A stretch of DNA of 64,000 bases from DATEDA01 sp963744255 (lineage in GTDB: Bacteria > Pseudomonadota > Gammaproteobacteria > Burkholderiales > SG8-39). Under the pieces are notes generated by a model. The model was not told where the DNA came from and did no database searches. It worked only from the letters and a program-made list of their open reading frames with translations. Positions 1 to 8,445 of this stretch are shown piece by piece (positions within the stretch are counted from its first letter, which is position 1; every line of letters starts with the position of its first letter). A program made the translations under genes and the position numbers. The DNA lies in assembly GCA_963744255.1 (NCBI GenBank), contig CAVUSZ010000019.1:14126-78125 (forward strand), written 5' to 3'.

Positions 1-106
1 GGTGCTCGGTCGCCCTGGCGCCGCGACCGGCGATGAAAAGATGGTTGAGCGCGACCGCGATGAACGCGGCGCCGATCATGAACTGCGCGATGCTGACTGG
101 ATCCAT
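1..106 (-). CDS. N-terminus of an inner-membrane protein (partial)
   Basis: The ATG at 104-106 on the minus strand opens a frame that runs off the left edge, giving about 35 residues. The visible part starts MDPVSIAQFMIGAAFIAVAL, one strongly hydrophobic segment of about 20 residues, followed by NHLF and an Arg/Gly-rich stretch. Such an N-terminal anchor is seen in some multi-pass sensor proteins of GGDEF or histidine-kinase type, but nothing here proves that. No function can be assigned from this fragment. Confidence 0.5.
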   Translation of the reverse strand, partial: MDPVSIAQFMIGAAFIAVALNHLFIAGRGARATEH

Positions 107-364
107 CGAAAGCCGAGGATGTGCGAGCGGCGTCTGCCGGCTACGAAAGGGCGACGCCGGATTCTAACAACGCAGGCCCGCACGACGCCGCGGCCGGACG
201 CCGTCCGACGTCCGGAGGCGCCGCATCAGCCGCCCAGCGCGACCTTGCATGGATACGCCCGAATCGCGTGTCGCAACAGCGCGCCCGCGAGCATCGTGAG
301 GCCGCCGGCACCGACACTCAGTCGGGCGATTGCCGCGCCCTGAGCGTTCACGCCGACCTGGGGG

Positions 365-678
365 TTACCTAGGTGCGAGCGCGAGGCCGATACCGACCTC
401 CTTCAGCCTCGGCATTTCCGCACGCGTGCCGGCCGCCATGTTGGCCAGCGTCACGTCGCGCATCACCACGCTGACGCGCGGGTAGGACCCGAACTGGGGC
501 CGGCACCGATGGTGAGCTTGCGGCCAGTCGACTGCTCGACCGCGCTCTCGACGCGCGCGACGACGATCTTGAGATCCAGCGAGCCGAGGATCAGCCAGGC
601 GGCGATAGCGAGGCCCGCCGCGACGACCGCGATCGCTGCCGCGATGCCGATCGCCCACCGGAGGAAGGAACGTTTCAT
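365..678 (-). pseudogene. N-terminal fragment of an AsmA-family protein, frameshifted
   Basis: The ATG at 676-678 begins MKRSFLRWAIGIAAAI, a signal-anchor segment, followed by LDLKIVVARVESAVEQSTGR. This is the typical start of AsmA-like envelope proteins involved in lipid or outer-membrane homeostasis. The reading frame breaks near 485-510. The family continuation (YPRVSVVMRDVTLANMAAGT) is found in another frame and stops at 365-367. AsmA proteins normally have several hundred residues, so about 85% or more is missing. It is either a degenerate remnant, or a short product made worse by a sequencing indel. Loss of everything after about 100 residues cannot be explained by a single error. Confidence 0.6.
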
Positions 679-770
679 CGAGCGCGCGCGTCGCTGCGAC
701 TTCCTCTACGATGACGGGCGAGGGACCATGACCGTACGAGAACTCTCGACCCCCGCTGGCAGGCGGCGCC

Positions 771-1580
771 ATGCGGCACATCCTGCTGATCGGCATGGGC
801 GGCATCGGCCGCCACGTCGCCCACGCGCTGCAGAACGAGGCAAACCGCGTGCGGCTGTCGATTCTCGTGCGCAGCCAGTACGTGCGTGAGGTCAAGGCGC
901 GCGTCGAGGACGTGGCACGGGGAGAAGTGCAGGTGGTCGACCAGTTCGAGAAGCTCACCGATATCCCGGAGCTCGCGGTCGAGTGCGCCGGCCACGCGGC
1001 GGTAGCCGAGTACGGCGAGACGTGCCTGACGAGCGGGGCGGATTTCCTCGTCACGTCGGTCGGCGCGCTGACCGACGCCTATCTGCTCCGCCGGCTCGAG
1101 CGGGCGAGCCGGACCCACATCGGCAAGGTGCTGATCCCGGCCGGCGCACTCGCCGGTATCGACGCGCTCGCGGCGGCGCGCCACGGCGGGCTCGAGCGCG
1201 TGCGCTACACGTCGCGCAAGCTGCCGCTCGCGTGGGTGGATACGCCGGCGGAGAAGATGTGCGACCTCGGCTCGCTCACCACCTCGACCGAGTTCTACGC
1301 CGGAAATGCCGGCGATGCGGCGCGGCTTTTTCCGCAGAACGCCAACGTCGCGGCGACGATCGCTCTCGCGGGGCTCGGGTTCGACCGGACCGAGGTGTCG
1401 CTGAACGCCGACCCCGAGGCGCCCGGCAACGTGCACATCATCGAGGCCGAGGGCGGGTTCGGGCGGCTCCGCGTCGAGATCGAGAACAAGCCGCTCGCCG
1501 ACAACCCGAAGACTTCCACGCTCGCGGCGCTATCGGTCCTGCGCGCGATCCAGAACCGGATCGGCGCGATCCAGATCTAG
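771..1580 (+). CDS. nadX: L-aspartate dehydrogenase
   Basis: A 269-residue cytoplasmic NAD(P)-dependent dehydrogenase of the NadX family, which oxidises L-aspartate to iminoaspartate. In many bacteria this replaces NadB as the first step of NAD synthesis. The N-terminus shows the Rossmann dinucleotide loop LIGMGGIGRHVA (about residues 6-17). Family motifs follow: ECAGHAAV, LIPAGALAGIDAL, FPQNANVAATIALAGLGFD and the C-terminal NPKTSTLAALSVLRAIQN. Length matches the family. The start is the ATG right before these motifs. Its TAG stop shares the CTAG palindrome with the stop of the convergent ftsH. No nadA or nadC is adjacent, so a role in NAD synthesis or aspartate catabolism is inferred. Confidence 0.9.
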   Translation: MRHILLIGMGGIGRHVAHALQNEANRVRLSILVRSQYVREVKARVEDVARGEVQVVDQFEKLTDIPELAVECAGHAAVAEYGETCLTSGADFLVTSVGALTDAYLLRRLERASRTHIGKVLIPAGALAGIDALAAARHGGLERVRYTSRKLPLAWVDTPAEKMCDLGSLTTSTEFYAGNAGDAARLFPQNANVAATIALAGLGFDRTEVSLNADPEAPGNVHIIEAEGGFGRLRVEIENKPLADNPKTSTLAALSVLRAIQNRIGAIQI

Positions 1581-3415
1581 GCGGGCAACGGGGCGGCGGC
1601 AGTCGGTGCCGGGGTGGCCTGCAACGCCTTCAGCTCGTCCTCGTTCAGCGTCTCTTTCTGCAGCAGCAGTTGCGCGCCCCGCTCGAGGATGGCGCGCCTG
1701 TCGTTGAGAATTCCGATCGCCTTGGCGAGCGCGCGGTCGACGAAGCCCTTGACCGCGGCGTCGATCTCGCGCGCGGTCTCCTCGCTGTACTCGCGGCTCT
1801 TCAGCGCGCCGCCCGGCAGCGCGAGAAACGGGCTCTGCTCGGACTCGTACGCAATCGGACCGAGCTTCTCGACCATGCCGAAGCGCGTGACCATGCTGCG
1901 CGCGATGTTGGCGACCTTCTGCAGGTCGTCGGCCGCGCCGGTGGAGATCTCGTCGAAGACGACGTGCTCCGCCGCACGGCCGCCGAGCAGCACCGCCATC
2001 TTGTTTTCGAGCTCGCTGGTCGTCATCAGGAACCGGTCCTCGAGCGGGCGCTGGATCGTGTAGCCGAGCGCGCCGATGCCGCGCGGGATGATCGAGATCT
2101 TGTGCACCGGATCGGCGCCGGGCAGCGTCATCGCCACGAGCGCGTGTCCCATCTCATGATAGGCGACGGTGCGCCGCTCCTTCTCGTTGAGGACGCGGTT
2201 CTTCTTCTCCAGCCCGGCGACGATGCGCTCGATGCCGTCGTGGAAGTCCTTGAGCGAGACAGCCGTAGCGCCGTGGCGCGTGGCGAGGAGGGCGGCCTCG
2301 TTCACCAGGTTCGCGAGATCGGCGCCGGAGAAGCCGGGGGTCAGCGCGGCGATCTTCTCGGGATCGACGTCGTCCGCGAGCTTCACCTTCTTCAGATGCA
2401 CCTGCAGGATCTCGATCCTGCCTTTCTTGTCGGGGCGGTCGACGAGCACCTGGCGGTCGAAGCGGCCGGCGCGGAGCAGCGCCGGATCGAGGATTTCGGG
2501 CCGGTTGGTCGCGCCGATCAGGATCAGCCCGCTCGAGGAGTCGAAGCCGTCGAGTTCGACCAGGAGCTGGTTCAGCGTCTGCTCCTTTTCGTCGTGACCG
2601 CCGACGCCGTACGCGCCGCGCGCGCGCCCGAGCGCGTCCAACTCGTCGATGAAGATGATCGCCGGCGCGAGCTTGCGCGCCTGGTCGAACAGGTCGCGCA
2701 CCCGCGCCGCGCCGACGCCGACGAACATCTCGACGAACTCCGAGCCGTTGATCGACAGGAACGGCACCCCCGACTCCCCGGCGACCGCGCGGGCGAGCAG
2801 CGTCTTGCCGGTGCCGGGCGGGCCGACGAGCAGGATGCCCTTCGGAAGCCGCCCGCCGAGGCGGCCGTACTCCTTCGGGTTCTTCAGGAACTCGACGACC
2901 TCCCTTAGCTCCTCCTTCGCCTCGTCGACGCCGGCAACGTCGTTGAACGTCACCTTGACGTCCTTTTCCATGTAGATCTTGGCCTTGCTTTTCCCGATCG
3001 ACAGGAATCCGCCGCCCATGCCCTGTTTCTCGGCGAACTTGCGCATGACGAACCACCACAGGCCGAAAAAGACCATCGCCGGCAGCACGAACCCGAGGAT
3101 GTCGCGCAGGAACGTGCTCTCGAGCACCCCGGTGTACTTGACGTTGTACTGCTCGAGGTCCTTGGCGAGCCGTTCGTCCACCCGCACCGCGACGAACCGG
3201 GTGCGCTTGTCGGGGAGCGGCTCCTTGAACTTGCCCTCGACGGTGTTCTCGCGCACCACGACCTCCTCGATCTTGCCCTGCTTGAGGTAGTCGACGAACT
3301 CGCTGTAGGTGATCGGCTCGACGGTGCGCATCTCGACCCACACGCTGTGGAGCCACATCACGGCGAGTGCCGCGAGGACGAAGTACCAGAGGTTGATCTG
3401 CGTTTGTCGTTCCAT
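1577..3415 (-). CDS. ftsH: ATP-dependent zinc metalloprotease, FtsH family
   Basis: 612 residues, membrane-anchored AAA+ protease that degrades misfolded membrane proteins and short-lived cytosolic proteins. Two membrane segments flank a periplasmic FtsH extracellular domain (about 10-25 and 105-125). The AAA module has Walker A GPPGTGKT (198-205), Walker B IIFIDE (253-258) and the second-region-of-homology box GATNRPEILDPALLRAGRFD (301-320). The zinc site is HEMGH (420-424); most FtsH proteins have HEAGH, and the Met form marks a second FtsH lineage in proteobacteria. Longer upstream frame exists, but MERQTQINLWYF is the normal FtsH start. It is not beside rlmE or folP as the main ftsH usually is, so it may be a second copy. 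Confidence 0.92.
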   Translation of the reverse strand: MERQTQINLWYFVLAALAVMWLHSVWVEMRTVEPITYSEFVDYLKQGKIEEVVVRENTVEGKFKEPLPDKRTRFVAVRVDERLAKDLEQYNVKYTGVLESTFLRDILGFVLPAMVFFGLWWFVMRKFAEKQGMGGGFLSIGKSKAKIYMEKDVKVTFNDVAGVDEAKEELREVVEFLKNPKEYGRLGGRLPKGILLVGPPGTGKTLLARAVAGESGVPFLSINGSEFVEMFVGVGAARVRDLFDQARKLAPAIIFIDELDALGRARGAYGVGGHDEKEQTLNQLLVELDGFDSSSGLILIGATNRPEILDPALLRAGRFDRQVLVDRPDKKGRIEILQVHLKKVKLADDVDPEKIAALTPGFSGADLANLVNEAALLATRHGATAVSLKDFHDGIERIVAGLEKKNRVLNEKERRTVAYHEMGHALVAMTLPGADPVHKISIIPRGIGALGYTIQRPLEDRFLMTTSELENKMAVLLGGRAAEHVVFDEISTGAADDLQKVANIARSMVTRFGMVEKLGPIAYESEQSPFLALPGGALKSREYSEETAREIDAAVKGFVDRALAKAIGILNDRRAILERGAQLLLQKETLNEDELKALQATPAPTAAAPLPA

Positions 3416-3570
3416 GGGGGTGAAAAGCGATTGCGCGATGCGGAGCGCGATTTTCCGGTTGCGGACGGCGTCGGCCGGGATCAGAATTCTCGCAGGCGTC
3501 CTACCTGACGTCGATCGCGTCCGGACAGCTGACATGGGTCCGCCGGACGCGGATTCAAGGAGCGAGAGCC

Positions 3571-3855
3571 ATGGGCCGAGCGATTCCCGAGCCGCCGCGG
3601 GACTTCGAGAAGACCTGCATCATCGAACGCCCCGACGGGTTCTATTGGCAGTCGGATGCGACCGGCGAGGGGTACGGTCCGTTCCCCACCCTCGCCGAAG
3701 CCGAAGCGGACATGGAGTCCGGCGGCGAGGTCGAGGATCTCGATCTCGAAGACAGGCTGGAGGAAATGGAGGCCGAGATCGGCGTGTCCGGCTGGGTCGA
3801 TCCGGACACCGGCGACCTCGGCGAGAGCTGGACTCCGCGGCTGGAAGACCACTAG
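3571..3855 (+). CDS. small acidic protein of unknown function
   Basis: A 94-residue acidic protein rich in Glu and Asp. It has an N-terminal Trp/Tyr/Gly patch (GFYWQSDATGEGYGPFPTLA) that looks like a short beta-type fold, and a strongly acidic helix DLDLEDRLEEMEAEIG. It has no signal peptide or membrane segment. The ATG is preceded by a good ribosome site (AGGAGCG at about 3559-3565). The coding frame is supported by codon bias and by convergent packing with the next gene, with which it shares a CTAG stop palindrome. I do not recognise a named domain. Confidence 0.7.
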   Translation: MGRAIPEPPRDFEKTCIIERPDGFYWQSDATGEGYGPFPTLAEAEADMESGGEVEDLDLEDRLEEMEAEIGVSGWVDPDTGDLGESWTPRLEDH

Positions 3856-4451
3856 CCTGCCGCCCGCGGCCCGCCCGCAAGTCTGCCAAGCACCCGCTTC
3901 ATCGCCCGGAAGAGCTTCGGCACGAGCCACGCCGCGGCGATCAGGAACGCGGCGAGCAGCACCAGGAACACGACCGGCGCCTTGATCGCCGCGAGGAAGC
4001 CGGCCGGCACCAGCAGGTCCTCCCCCAACGACGCCACCCAATTCGAGAACGGCTCGGGCGACGTGTTGATCACCGCCCGCGCGCCCGCCTTCGTCAGGTG
4101 CGCCCCCGAGGCGATCGCCCCGCCGAGGATCGCCGCCACCATGACCCAGACCGGATCTGCCTGACCGAGCGCCGCGGCGGCGAGCACCGCGCCTGCCGGT
4201 ACGCGGATAAACGTGTGCACTGCGTCCCACACGCTGTCGAAGGCCGGCACCTTGTCGGCCACGAACTCGCCGAGCGCCATCACCCCCGCGGCGGCGAGCA
4301 CGAGCGGATGCTGGAGCACCTCGAGCGCCGGGGGCAGGTCGAGATAGCCGAAATGGGCCATCGCGCCGGCGATGAATAGCACCGCGTACAGGCGGATGCC
4401 GCTCGCCCAGGCGAGCCCGGCGCCGAGCGCGATGCTGTGCAGCCAGTCCAT
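3852..4451 (-). CDS. DUF4126-family integral membrane protein
   Basis: 199 residues with about five hydrophobic segments. The start MDWLHSIALGAGLAWASGIR and the following ALGEFVADKVPAFDSVWDAV are hallmarks of the DUF4126 family, whose function is not established. A charged patch SPEPFSNWVASLGED lies before the last membrane helices. The C-terminus is basic (KLFRAMKRVLGRLAGG), consistent with an inner-membrane protein with a cytoplasmic tail. An in-frame extension upstream is possible, but the ATG at 4449-4451 fits the family N-terminus. Confidence 0.8.
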   Translation of the reverse strand: MDWLHSIALGAGLAWASGIRLYAVLFIAGAMAHFGYLDLPPALEVLQHPLVLAAAGVMALGEFVADKVPAFDSVWDAVHTFIRVPAGAVLAAAALGQADPVWVMVAAILGGAIASGAHLTKAGARAVINTSPEPFSNWVASLGEDLLVPAGFLAAIKAPVVFLVLLAAFLIAAAWLVPKLFRAMKRVLGRLAGGPRAAG

Positions 4452-4592
4452 TGCGGCATTATAGGAACGTGCGCGTTTGCGTCGCCCCGGCCGCCGATGG
4501 GACAATCCGCGCCGGCCGGCGGCCCCGCCTTCGAGCGGGCGCTGGCAGAACGGTCGCCGCGCGCCTGCGTTCACGTCCGAGGAGCGAAGTCC

Positions 4593-5846
4593 ATGAGCAC
4601 CAGCCAGACGGTCCGGGCATCTAAGCGTCGCCGCGTGCTGCAGGCCGCCGCCGCGTCCGCAGCCCTGTCGAGTCTCGGCTTTCCGGCCATCGTCCGCGGA
4701 CAGGCGTCCACACTCAAGGTCGGAGTGCTGCTGCCGCGCTCGGGCTTCCAGGGATTCATCGGACAGTCGTGCCAAAAGGGCGCCGACCTCGCGCCCGGCG
4801 TGATCAAGGGACTGCTCGGCCTGAACGTCGAGTTGATGAACGCCGACACCGAGACCAACGTCGACACCGCGCGCACCCGCGCCGAGCGCCTGATCCAGGA
4901 AGGCGCGAACGTGCTCGTCGGCCCGTTCGACTCGGGCGCCGCCTCGGCGATCGCGCAGGTCGCCGAGCAGCGCGGCGTGCCGTTCGTGATCAACATCGCC
5001 GCTGCGCCCCAGATCACCGAGCAGGGCTACGGCTACGTGTTCCGCAACTTCCCCACCGCCCCCGAACTCGTCACCAACGGCCTCGCGCTGATCGGCGACC
5101 TGTTCCGCGCGACCAGCACCGTGCCGCGCACGGCCGTGTACATGCACGTCAACGATACCTTCGGGCAGGCGAACACGCGGGCGATCCAGGCGATCCTGCC
5201 GCGCCTCACCCAGCTCCCGTTCAAGGTCGTGGAGACGATTTCCTACGACCCCGCGAGCAAGGACCTGACTGTCGAGGTCTCGAAGGCGCGGGCGGCGAAG
5301 GCCGATTTCGTGCTGCTCGTCTCCCGGCTCAACGACGCGATCATCCTGCGCCGCGAGATGGTGAAGCAGCGCTGGAACCCGATGGGCGTGGTTAGCCCGG
5401 GCTCGCCGGGGATGTACGAGGAGCAGTTCTACAAGGCCCTCGGCAAGCTCTCCGAGTACTGCATCTCCAACGTGCCCTGGTACGATCCGAAGGCGCCGCT
5501 CACGAAGACCGTCGAGGCGGCGTTCAAGAAGCAGAACCCGAACGACTCCCTGAAGTTCCATGCCCTCAACGTCGGCTTCACGTTCGAGGCAATCCTCATC
5601 GCTGCGGACGCTTTCCGACGGGCCAAGTCGACCGACCCGAAGGTGCTGACCGACGCGATCAGGCAAACGAACATCACCTCGCGGATGATGCTCGGCGGCC
5701 CGATCAAGTTCAACGCGAAGGGCCAGGTCGAGGGCAACGCCTCCGCGTGCATCCAGAACCTGAATCTGAGCCCGACCGTCGTGCTGCCGGCGAGCGCCGC
5801 CGAGACGAAGCCGGTGTTCCCGGTGCCCGACTACAGGCCGGCGTAG
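4593..5846 (+). CDS. livK: branched-chain amino acid ABC transporter, periplasmic substrate-binding protein
   Basis: 417 residues, first gene of a complete Liv-type importer. The N-terminus carries a twin-arginine-like signal (SKRRRVLQAAAASAALSSLG), so it is probably exported folded by Tat. The mature part begins STLKVGVLLPRSGFQGFIGQ, the type I periplasmic-binding fold, with family motifs ERLIQEGANVLVGPFDSG and DTFGQANTRAI. The start ATG is preceded by GGAG at about 4580. The ligand cannot be told from sequence: HAAT-family receptors bind leucine, amides, urea or aromatic acids. The permeases follow 27 bases downstream, so cotranscription is likely. Confidence 0.85.
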   Translation: MSTSQTVRASKRRRVLQAAAASAALSSLGFPAIVRGQASTLKVGVLLPRSGFQGFIGQSCQKGADLAPGVIKGLLGLNVELMNADTETNVDTARTRAERLIQEGANVLVGPFDSGAASAIAQVAEQRGVPFVINIAAAPQITEQGYGYVFRNFPTAPELVTNGLALIGDLFRATSTVPRTAVYMHVNDTFGQANTRAIQAILPRLTQLPFKVVETISYDPASKDLTVEVSKARAAKADFVLLVSRLNDAIILRREMVKQRWNPMGVVSPGSPGMYEEQFYKALGKLSEYCISNVPWYDPKAPLTKTVEAAFKKQNPNDSLKFHALNVGFTFEAILIAADAFRRAKSTDPKVLTDAIRQTNITSRMMLGGPIKFNAKGQVEGNASACIQNLNLSPTVVLPASAAETKPVFPVPDYRPA

Positions 5847-5873
5847 CTCGCGCTCGGGGAGGGCCGGCCCCTC

Positions 5874-6743
5874 ATGGATCCGGTCAACGTCGCGAATCTC
5901 GCTCTCGCTGGCGTCCTCACCGGCCTGGTCTACGGGCTGATGGCGCTCGGGCTGTCGGTGATCTTCGGCGTCGTGCGGGTAGTGAACTTCGCGCACGGCG
6001 AGATGATGACGATCGCCATGTACGCGACCGTCGTGCTCTTCGCCGCGCTCGGGCTCGACCCGTTCCTCGCGGTCGTGCCGGTGGCGATCGCGTTCTTCGT
6101 CTTCGGGTACGCGCTGCAGGCGGCGCTCATCAACCCGTTCATCACCCGGCCCGAGCACTCGCAGTTCATGCTGCTCGTCGCGGTCGCGATCATCATGGTC
6201 AACGCGCTGCTCATGATCTTCGGCCCGAGCGCGCGCAACGTCCAGCTCGACTACCTGCTGGAGTCGGTCGAGCTCGGCCCGCTCCTGCTCGATCGCGGCA
6301 AACTGTACGGAGCGATCGTGGCCTGCGTGACGTCGGGACTGCTGTTCGCATTCTTCAGGTTCACGCGCACCGGTACGGCGATCCGCGCATGCGCAGACAA
6401 CTATCTCGGCGCCAAGGTGGTGGGCCTCAACGTGAAGCGCTACTACGCGTTCACGTTCGGTCTCGGCGCCGCGTGCGTCGCCGTCGCCGGGTGCGTGATG
6501 TGCCTCCTCGTCGACGTAACCCCGGTCCTCGGACCCGCGTACACGCTGCTCGCGTTCGTGATCGTGATCGTCGGGGGCCTCGGGTCGATGGGCGGGGCGC
6601 TTCTCGGCGGCGTCCTAATCGGCGTGTCCGAAGCGCTCGCAGGGCTCTTCATCGCACCGTCGGCGAAGAGCATGATCAGCTTCGCGCTGCTGATCCTCGT
6701 GCTGCTCTTTCGCCCGCAGGGTCTGCTCGGAAAGCGGTCGTGA
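5874..6743 (+). CDS. livH: branched-chain amino acid ABC transporter, permease LivH type
   Basis: 289 residues, inner-membrane permease of the HAAT importer. Family features are LVYGLMALGLSVIFGVVRVVNFAHGEMM near the N-terminus (split here by reading: LVYGLMALGLSVIFGVV, then VVNFAHGEMM), the FTRTGTAIRACADN loop that contacts the ATPases, and the C-terminal LLILVLLFRPQGLLG. Eight or so hydrophobic segments are visible. The stop TGA overlaps the GTG start of the next permease (GTGA), a sign of translational coupling. It partners with livM, livG, livF and the upstream binding protein. Confidence 0.88.
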   Translation: MDPVNVANLALAGVLTGLVYGLMALGLSVIFGVVRVVNFAHGEMMTIAMYATVVLFAALGLDPFLAVVPVAIAFFVFGYALQAALINPFITRPEHSQFMLLVAVAIIMVNALLMIFGPSARNVQLDYLLESVELGPLLLDRGKLYGAIVACVTSGLLFAFFRFTRTGTAIRACADNYLGAKVVGLNVKRYYAFTFGLGAACVAVAGCVMCLLVDVTPVLGPAYTLLAFVIVIVGGLGSMGGALLGGVLIGVSEALAGLFIAPSAKSMISFALLILVLLFRPQGLLGKRS

Positions 6744-7717
6744 ACCGGCGCGCCGGCGTCCTGCTGGGAATCCTTGCCGTGGCGCTGTTGGCGCTGCCGG
6801 CTGTGGCGAACAGCTACATCCTCTCGGTGGCGACGCTGATCCTCTTCTTCGCGTACGCCGGCCAGGCGTGGAACGTGATGATGGGATTTGCCGGGCAGCT
6901 CTCGCTCGGGCATTCGCTCTACGTCGGGGTCGGTGCGTACGCCGCCGCCGGACTCTTCTTCCACTACGGGATCGGCCCGTGGGCCGGGATCTGGCTCGCA
7001 ATCGCGCTGTGCGTGGCGCTCGGGGCGGCGATCGGCTTCCTCGCCTTCCGGTTCGGGATCTCTGGCGTCTACTTCGCGCTGCTCACGATCGCGTTCGCCG
7101 AGTTCACGCGCATCGGCTTCGACCACATCGCGTGGCTCGGCGGGCCAGGCGGACTGTTCATCAAGGTTGCGCAGCGCGAGCAGCTGGACCTAGCAAACCT
7201 GCGCGGACCGCCGGCGATGTTCTACTACCTGATGCTCGCCCTCACGGCGGCCGCGCTTGCGCTTTGCGCGTGGCTCCTCAGGAGCCGCGCCGGCTACTAC
7301 TGGCAGGCGATCCGGGAGGACGAGCAGGCGGCCCAGGCGCTCGGCATCAACACGTTCCGCTGGAAGATGCTCGCGGTGGTGATCAGCTCGGCGATGACGG
7401 CGGTCGCGGGCGTGTTCTTCGCGTTCTACTACAACAATCTCTTCCCCGAGCAGATCTTCAACATCAGCCGCTCGATCGAGATCATCCTCGGGCCGGTGAT
7501 CGGCGGCGTCGGCACGCTGTTCGGGCCGGTGCTGGGCGCGGCCATGCTCACGATCCTCGCCGACGGGATTACCGAGCTGCTCGCCGTGATCGGCATCGAG
7601 ATCCCGGGCGTGAAGCAGGTGTTCTACGGCCTTGTACTGCTCGTGGTCGTGATGTTCCTCCCGCACGGCATATGGCCGGCGGTCGCGAAGAAGCTGGGTC
7701 TCGAGCGACGGGCCTGA
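6740..7717 (+). CDS. livM: branched-chain amino acid ABC transporter, permease LivM type
   Basis: 325 residues starting at the GTG that overlaps the livH stop. The N-terminus is a membrane segment (LLGILAVALLALPAVA), followed by the family motif WNVMMGFAGQLSLGHSLYVG and the cytoplasmic coupling loop IREDEQAAQALGIN. The C-terminus has ILGPVIGGVGTLFGPVLGAA and the terminal FLPHGIWPAVAKKLG. Together with LivH it forms the translocation pore. The start at 6740 is chosen because upstream in-frame codons would lie inside livH and the next part matches LivM. Confidence 0.88.
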   Translation: MNRRAGVLLGILAVALLALPAVANSYILSVATLILFFAYAGQAWNVMMGFAGQLSLGHSLYVGVGAYAAAGLFFHYGIGPWAGIWLAIALCVALGAAIGFLAFRFGISGVYFALLTIAFAEFTRIGFDHIAWLGGPGGLFIKVAQREQLDLANLRGPPAMFYYLMLALTAAALALCAWLLRSRAGYYWQAIREDEQAAQALGINTFRWKMLAVVISSAMTAVAGVFFAFYYNNLFPEQIFNISRSIEIILGPVIGGVGTLFGPVLGAAMLTILADGITELLAVIGIEIPGVKQVFYGLVLLVVVMFLPHGIWPAVAKKLGLERRA

Positions 7718-7719
7718 GC

Positions 7720-8445
7720 GTGGCGCTGCTCGAGGTTCGCGAGGTCTCGAAATCCTTCCGCGGGCTGCGTGCGGTCTCCCGCGTGTCGTTCGACGTGGGC
7801 GAGGGGGCCATCGTCGGGCTGATCGGACCGAACGGAGCGGGCAAGACGACGACGTTCAACATGGTGGCCGGCGTGTTCGGGCCGGACGGCGGCGAGATCC
7901 GCTTCGTCGGCCGCCGCATCGACGGCCTGCGCGCGGACCAAGTGTGCGCGGTCGGGGTCGGCCGGACATTCCAGATCGTGCGGCCGTTCGCGGGTTTGAG
8001 CGTGCTCGACAACGTCATCGTCGGTGCACTCAAGCGGACGTCCGGCGTGGCCGCGGCACGGCAGTCGGCGGCGCAGATCCTGGACCAGCTCGGGCTCGGA
8101 GCGAAGCGCGATCTGCCTGCGTCCGCGCTGACGCTTCCGGACCGCAAGCGGCTCGAGGTCGCCCGTGCGCTCGCGACGCGGCCGCGGCTGTTGCTGCTGG
8201 ATGAGGTGATGGCGGGGCTCCGGCCGACCGAGTGCGACCAGATGGTTGCGGTGTTCCGGGATATCAATCGCAGCGACGGGCTGACGGTGCTGCTGATCGA
8301 GCACGTCATGCGCGCGGTCATGGCGCTCGCCCGGGAGCTCGTGGTGCTGCATCACGGCGAGGTCCTCGCGCGCGGCGCGCCGGAGGAGGTCGTGCGGAAC
8401 GCGGCGGTGCTCCAATGCTATCTCGGCGAGGAGACCGTGATATGA
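7720..8445 (+). CDS. livG: branched-chain amino acid ABC transporter, ATPase LivG type
   Basis: 241 residues, cytoplasmic ATPase. Walker A is GPNGAGKTTT (about 36-45), the Q-loop region is GVGRTFQIVRPF, Walker B is LLLLDEVMAG, and the H-loop is LLIEHVMRAVM. The usual LSGGQ signature is replaced by LTLPDRKRLEVARAL. LivG proteins commonly depart from LSGGQ, and a PDRKRLE-type form is known in some HAAT transporters, so this is a family variant and not damage. The GTG start lies 2 bases after the livM stop. The stop overlaps the livF start (ATGA). Confidence 0.87.
   Translation: MALLEVREVSKSFRGLRAVSRVSFDVGEGAIVGLIGPNGAGKTTTFNMVAGVFGPDGGEIRFVGRRIDGLRADQVCAVGVGRTFQIVRPFAGLSVLDNVIVGALKRTSGVAAARQSAAQILDQLGLGAKRDLPASALTLPDRKRLEVARALATRPRLLLLDEVMAGLRPTECDQMVAVFRDINRSDGLTVLLIEHVMRAVMALARELVVLHHGEVLARGAPEEVVRNAAVLQCYLGEETVI

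Noticed and set aside
983..2908. Long open frame of 641 codons on the plus strand across nadX and ftsH
   Set aside because: Arg/Ala/Gly-rich shadow frame of high-GC DNA; the real genes on both strands explain it.
7944..8204. Arg-rich small frame inside livG
   Set aside because: Shadow of the LivG coding frame.
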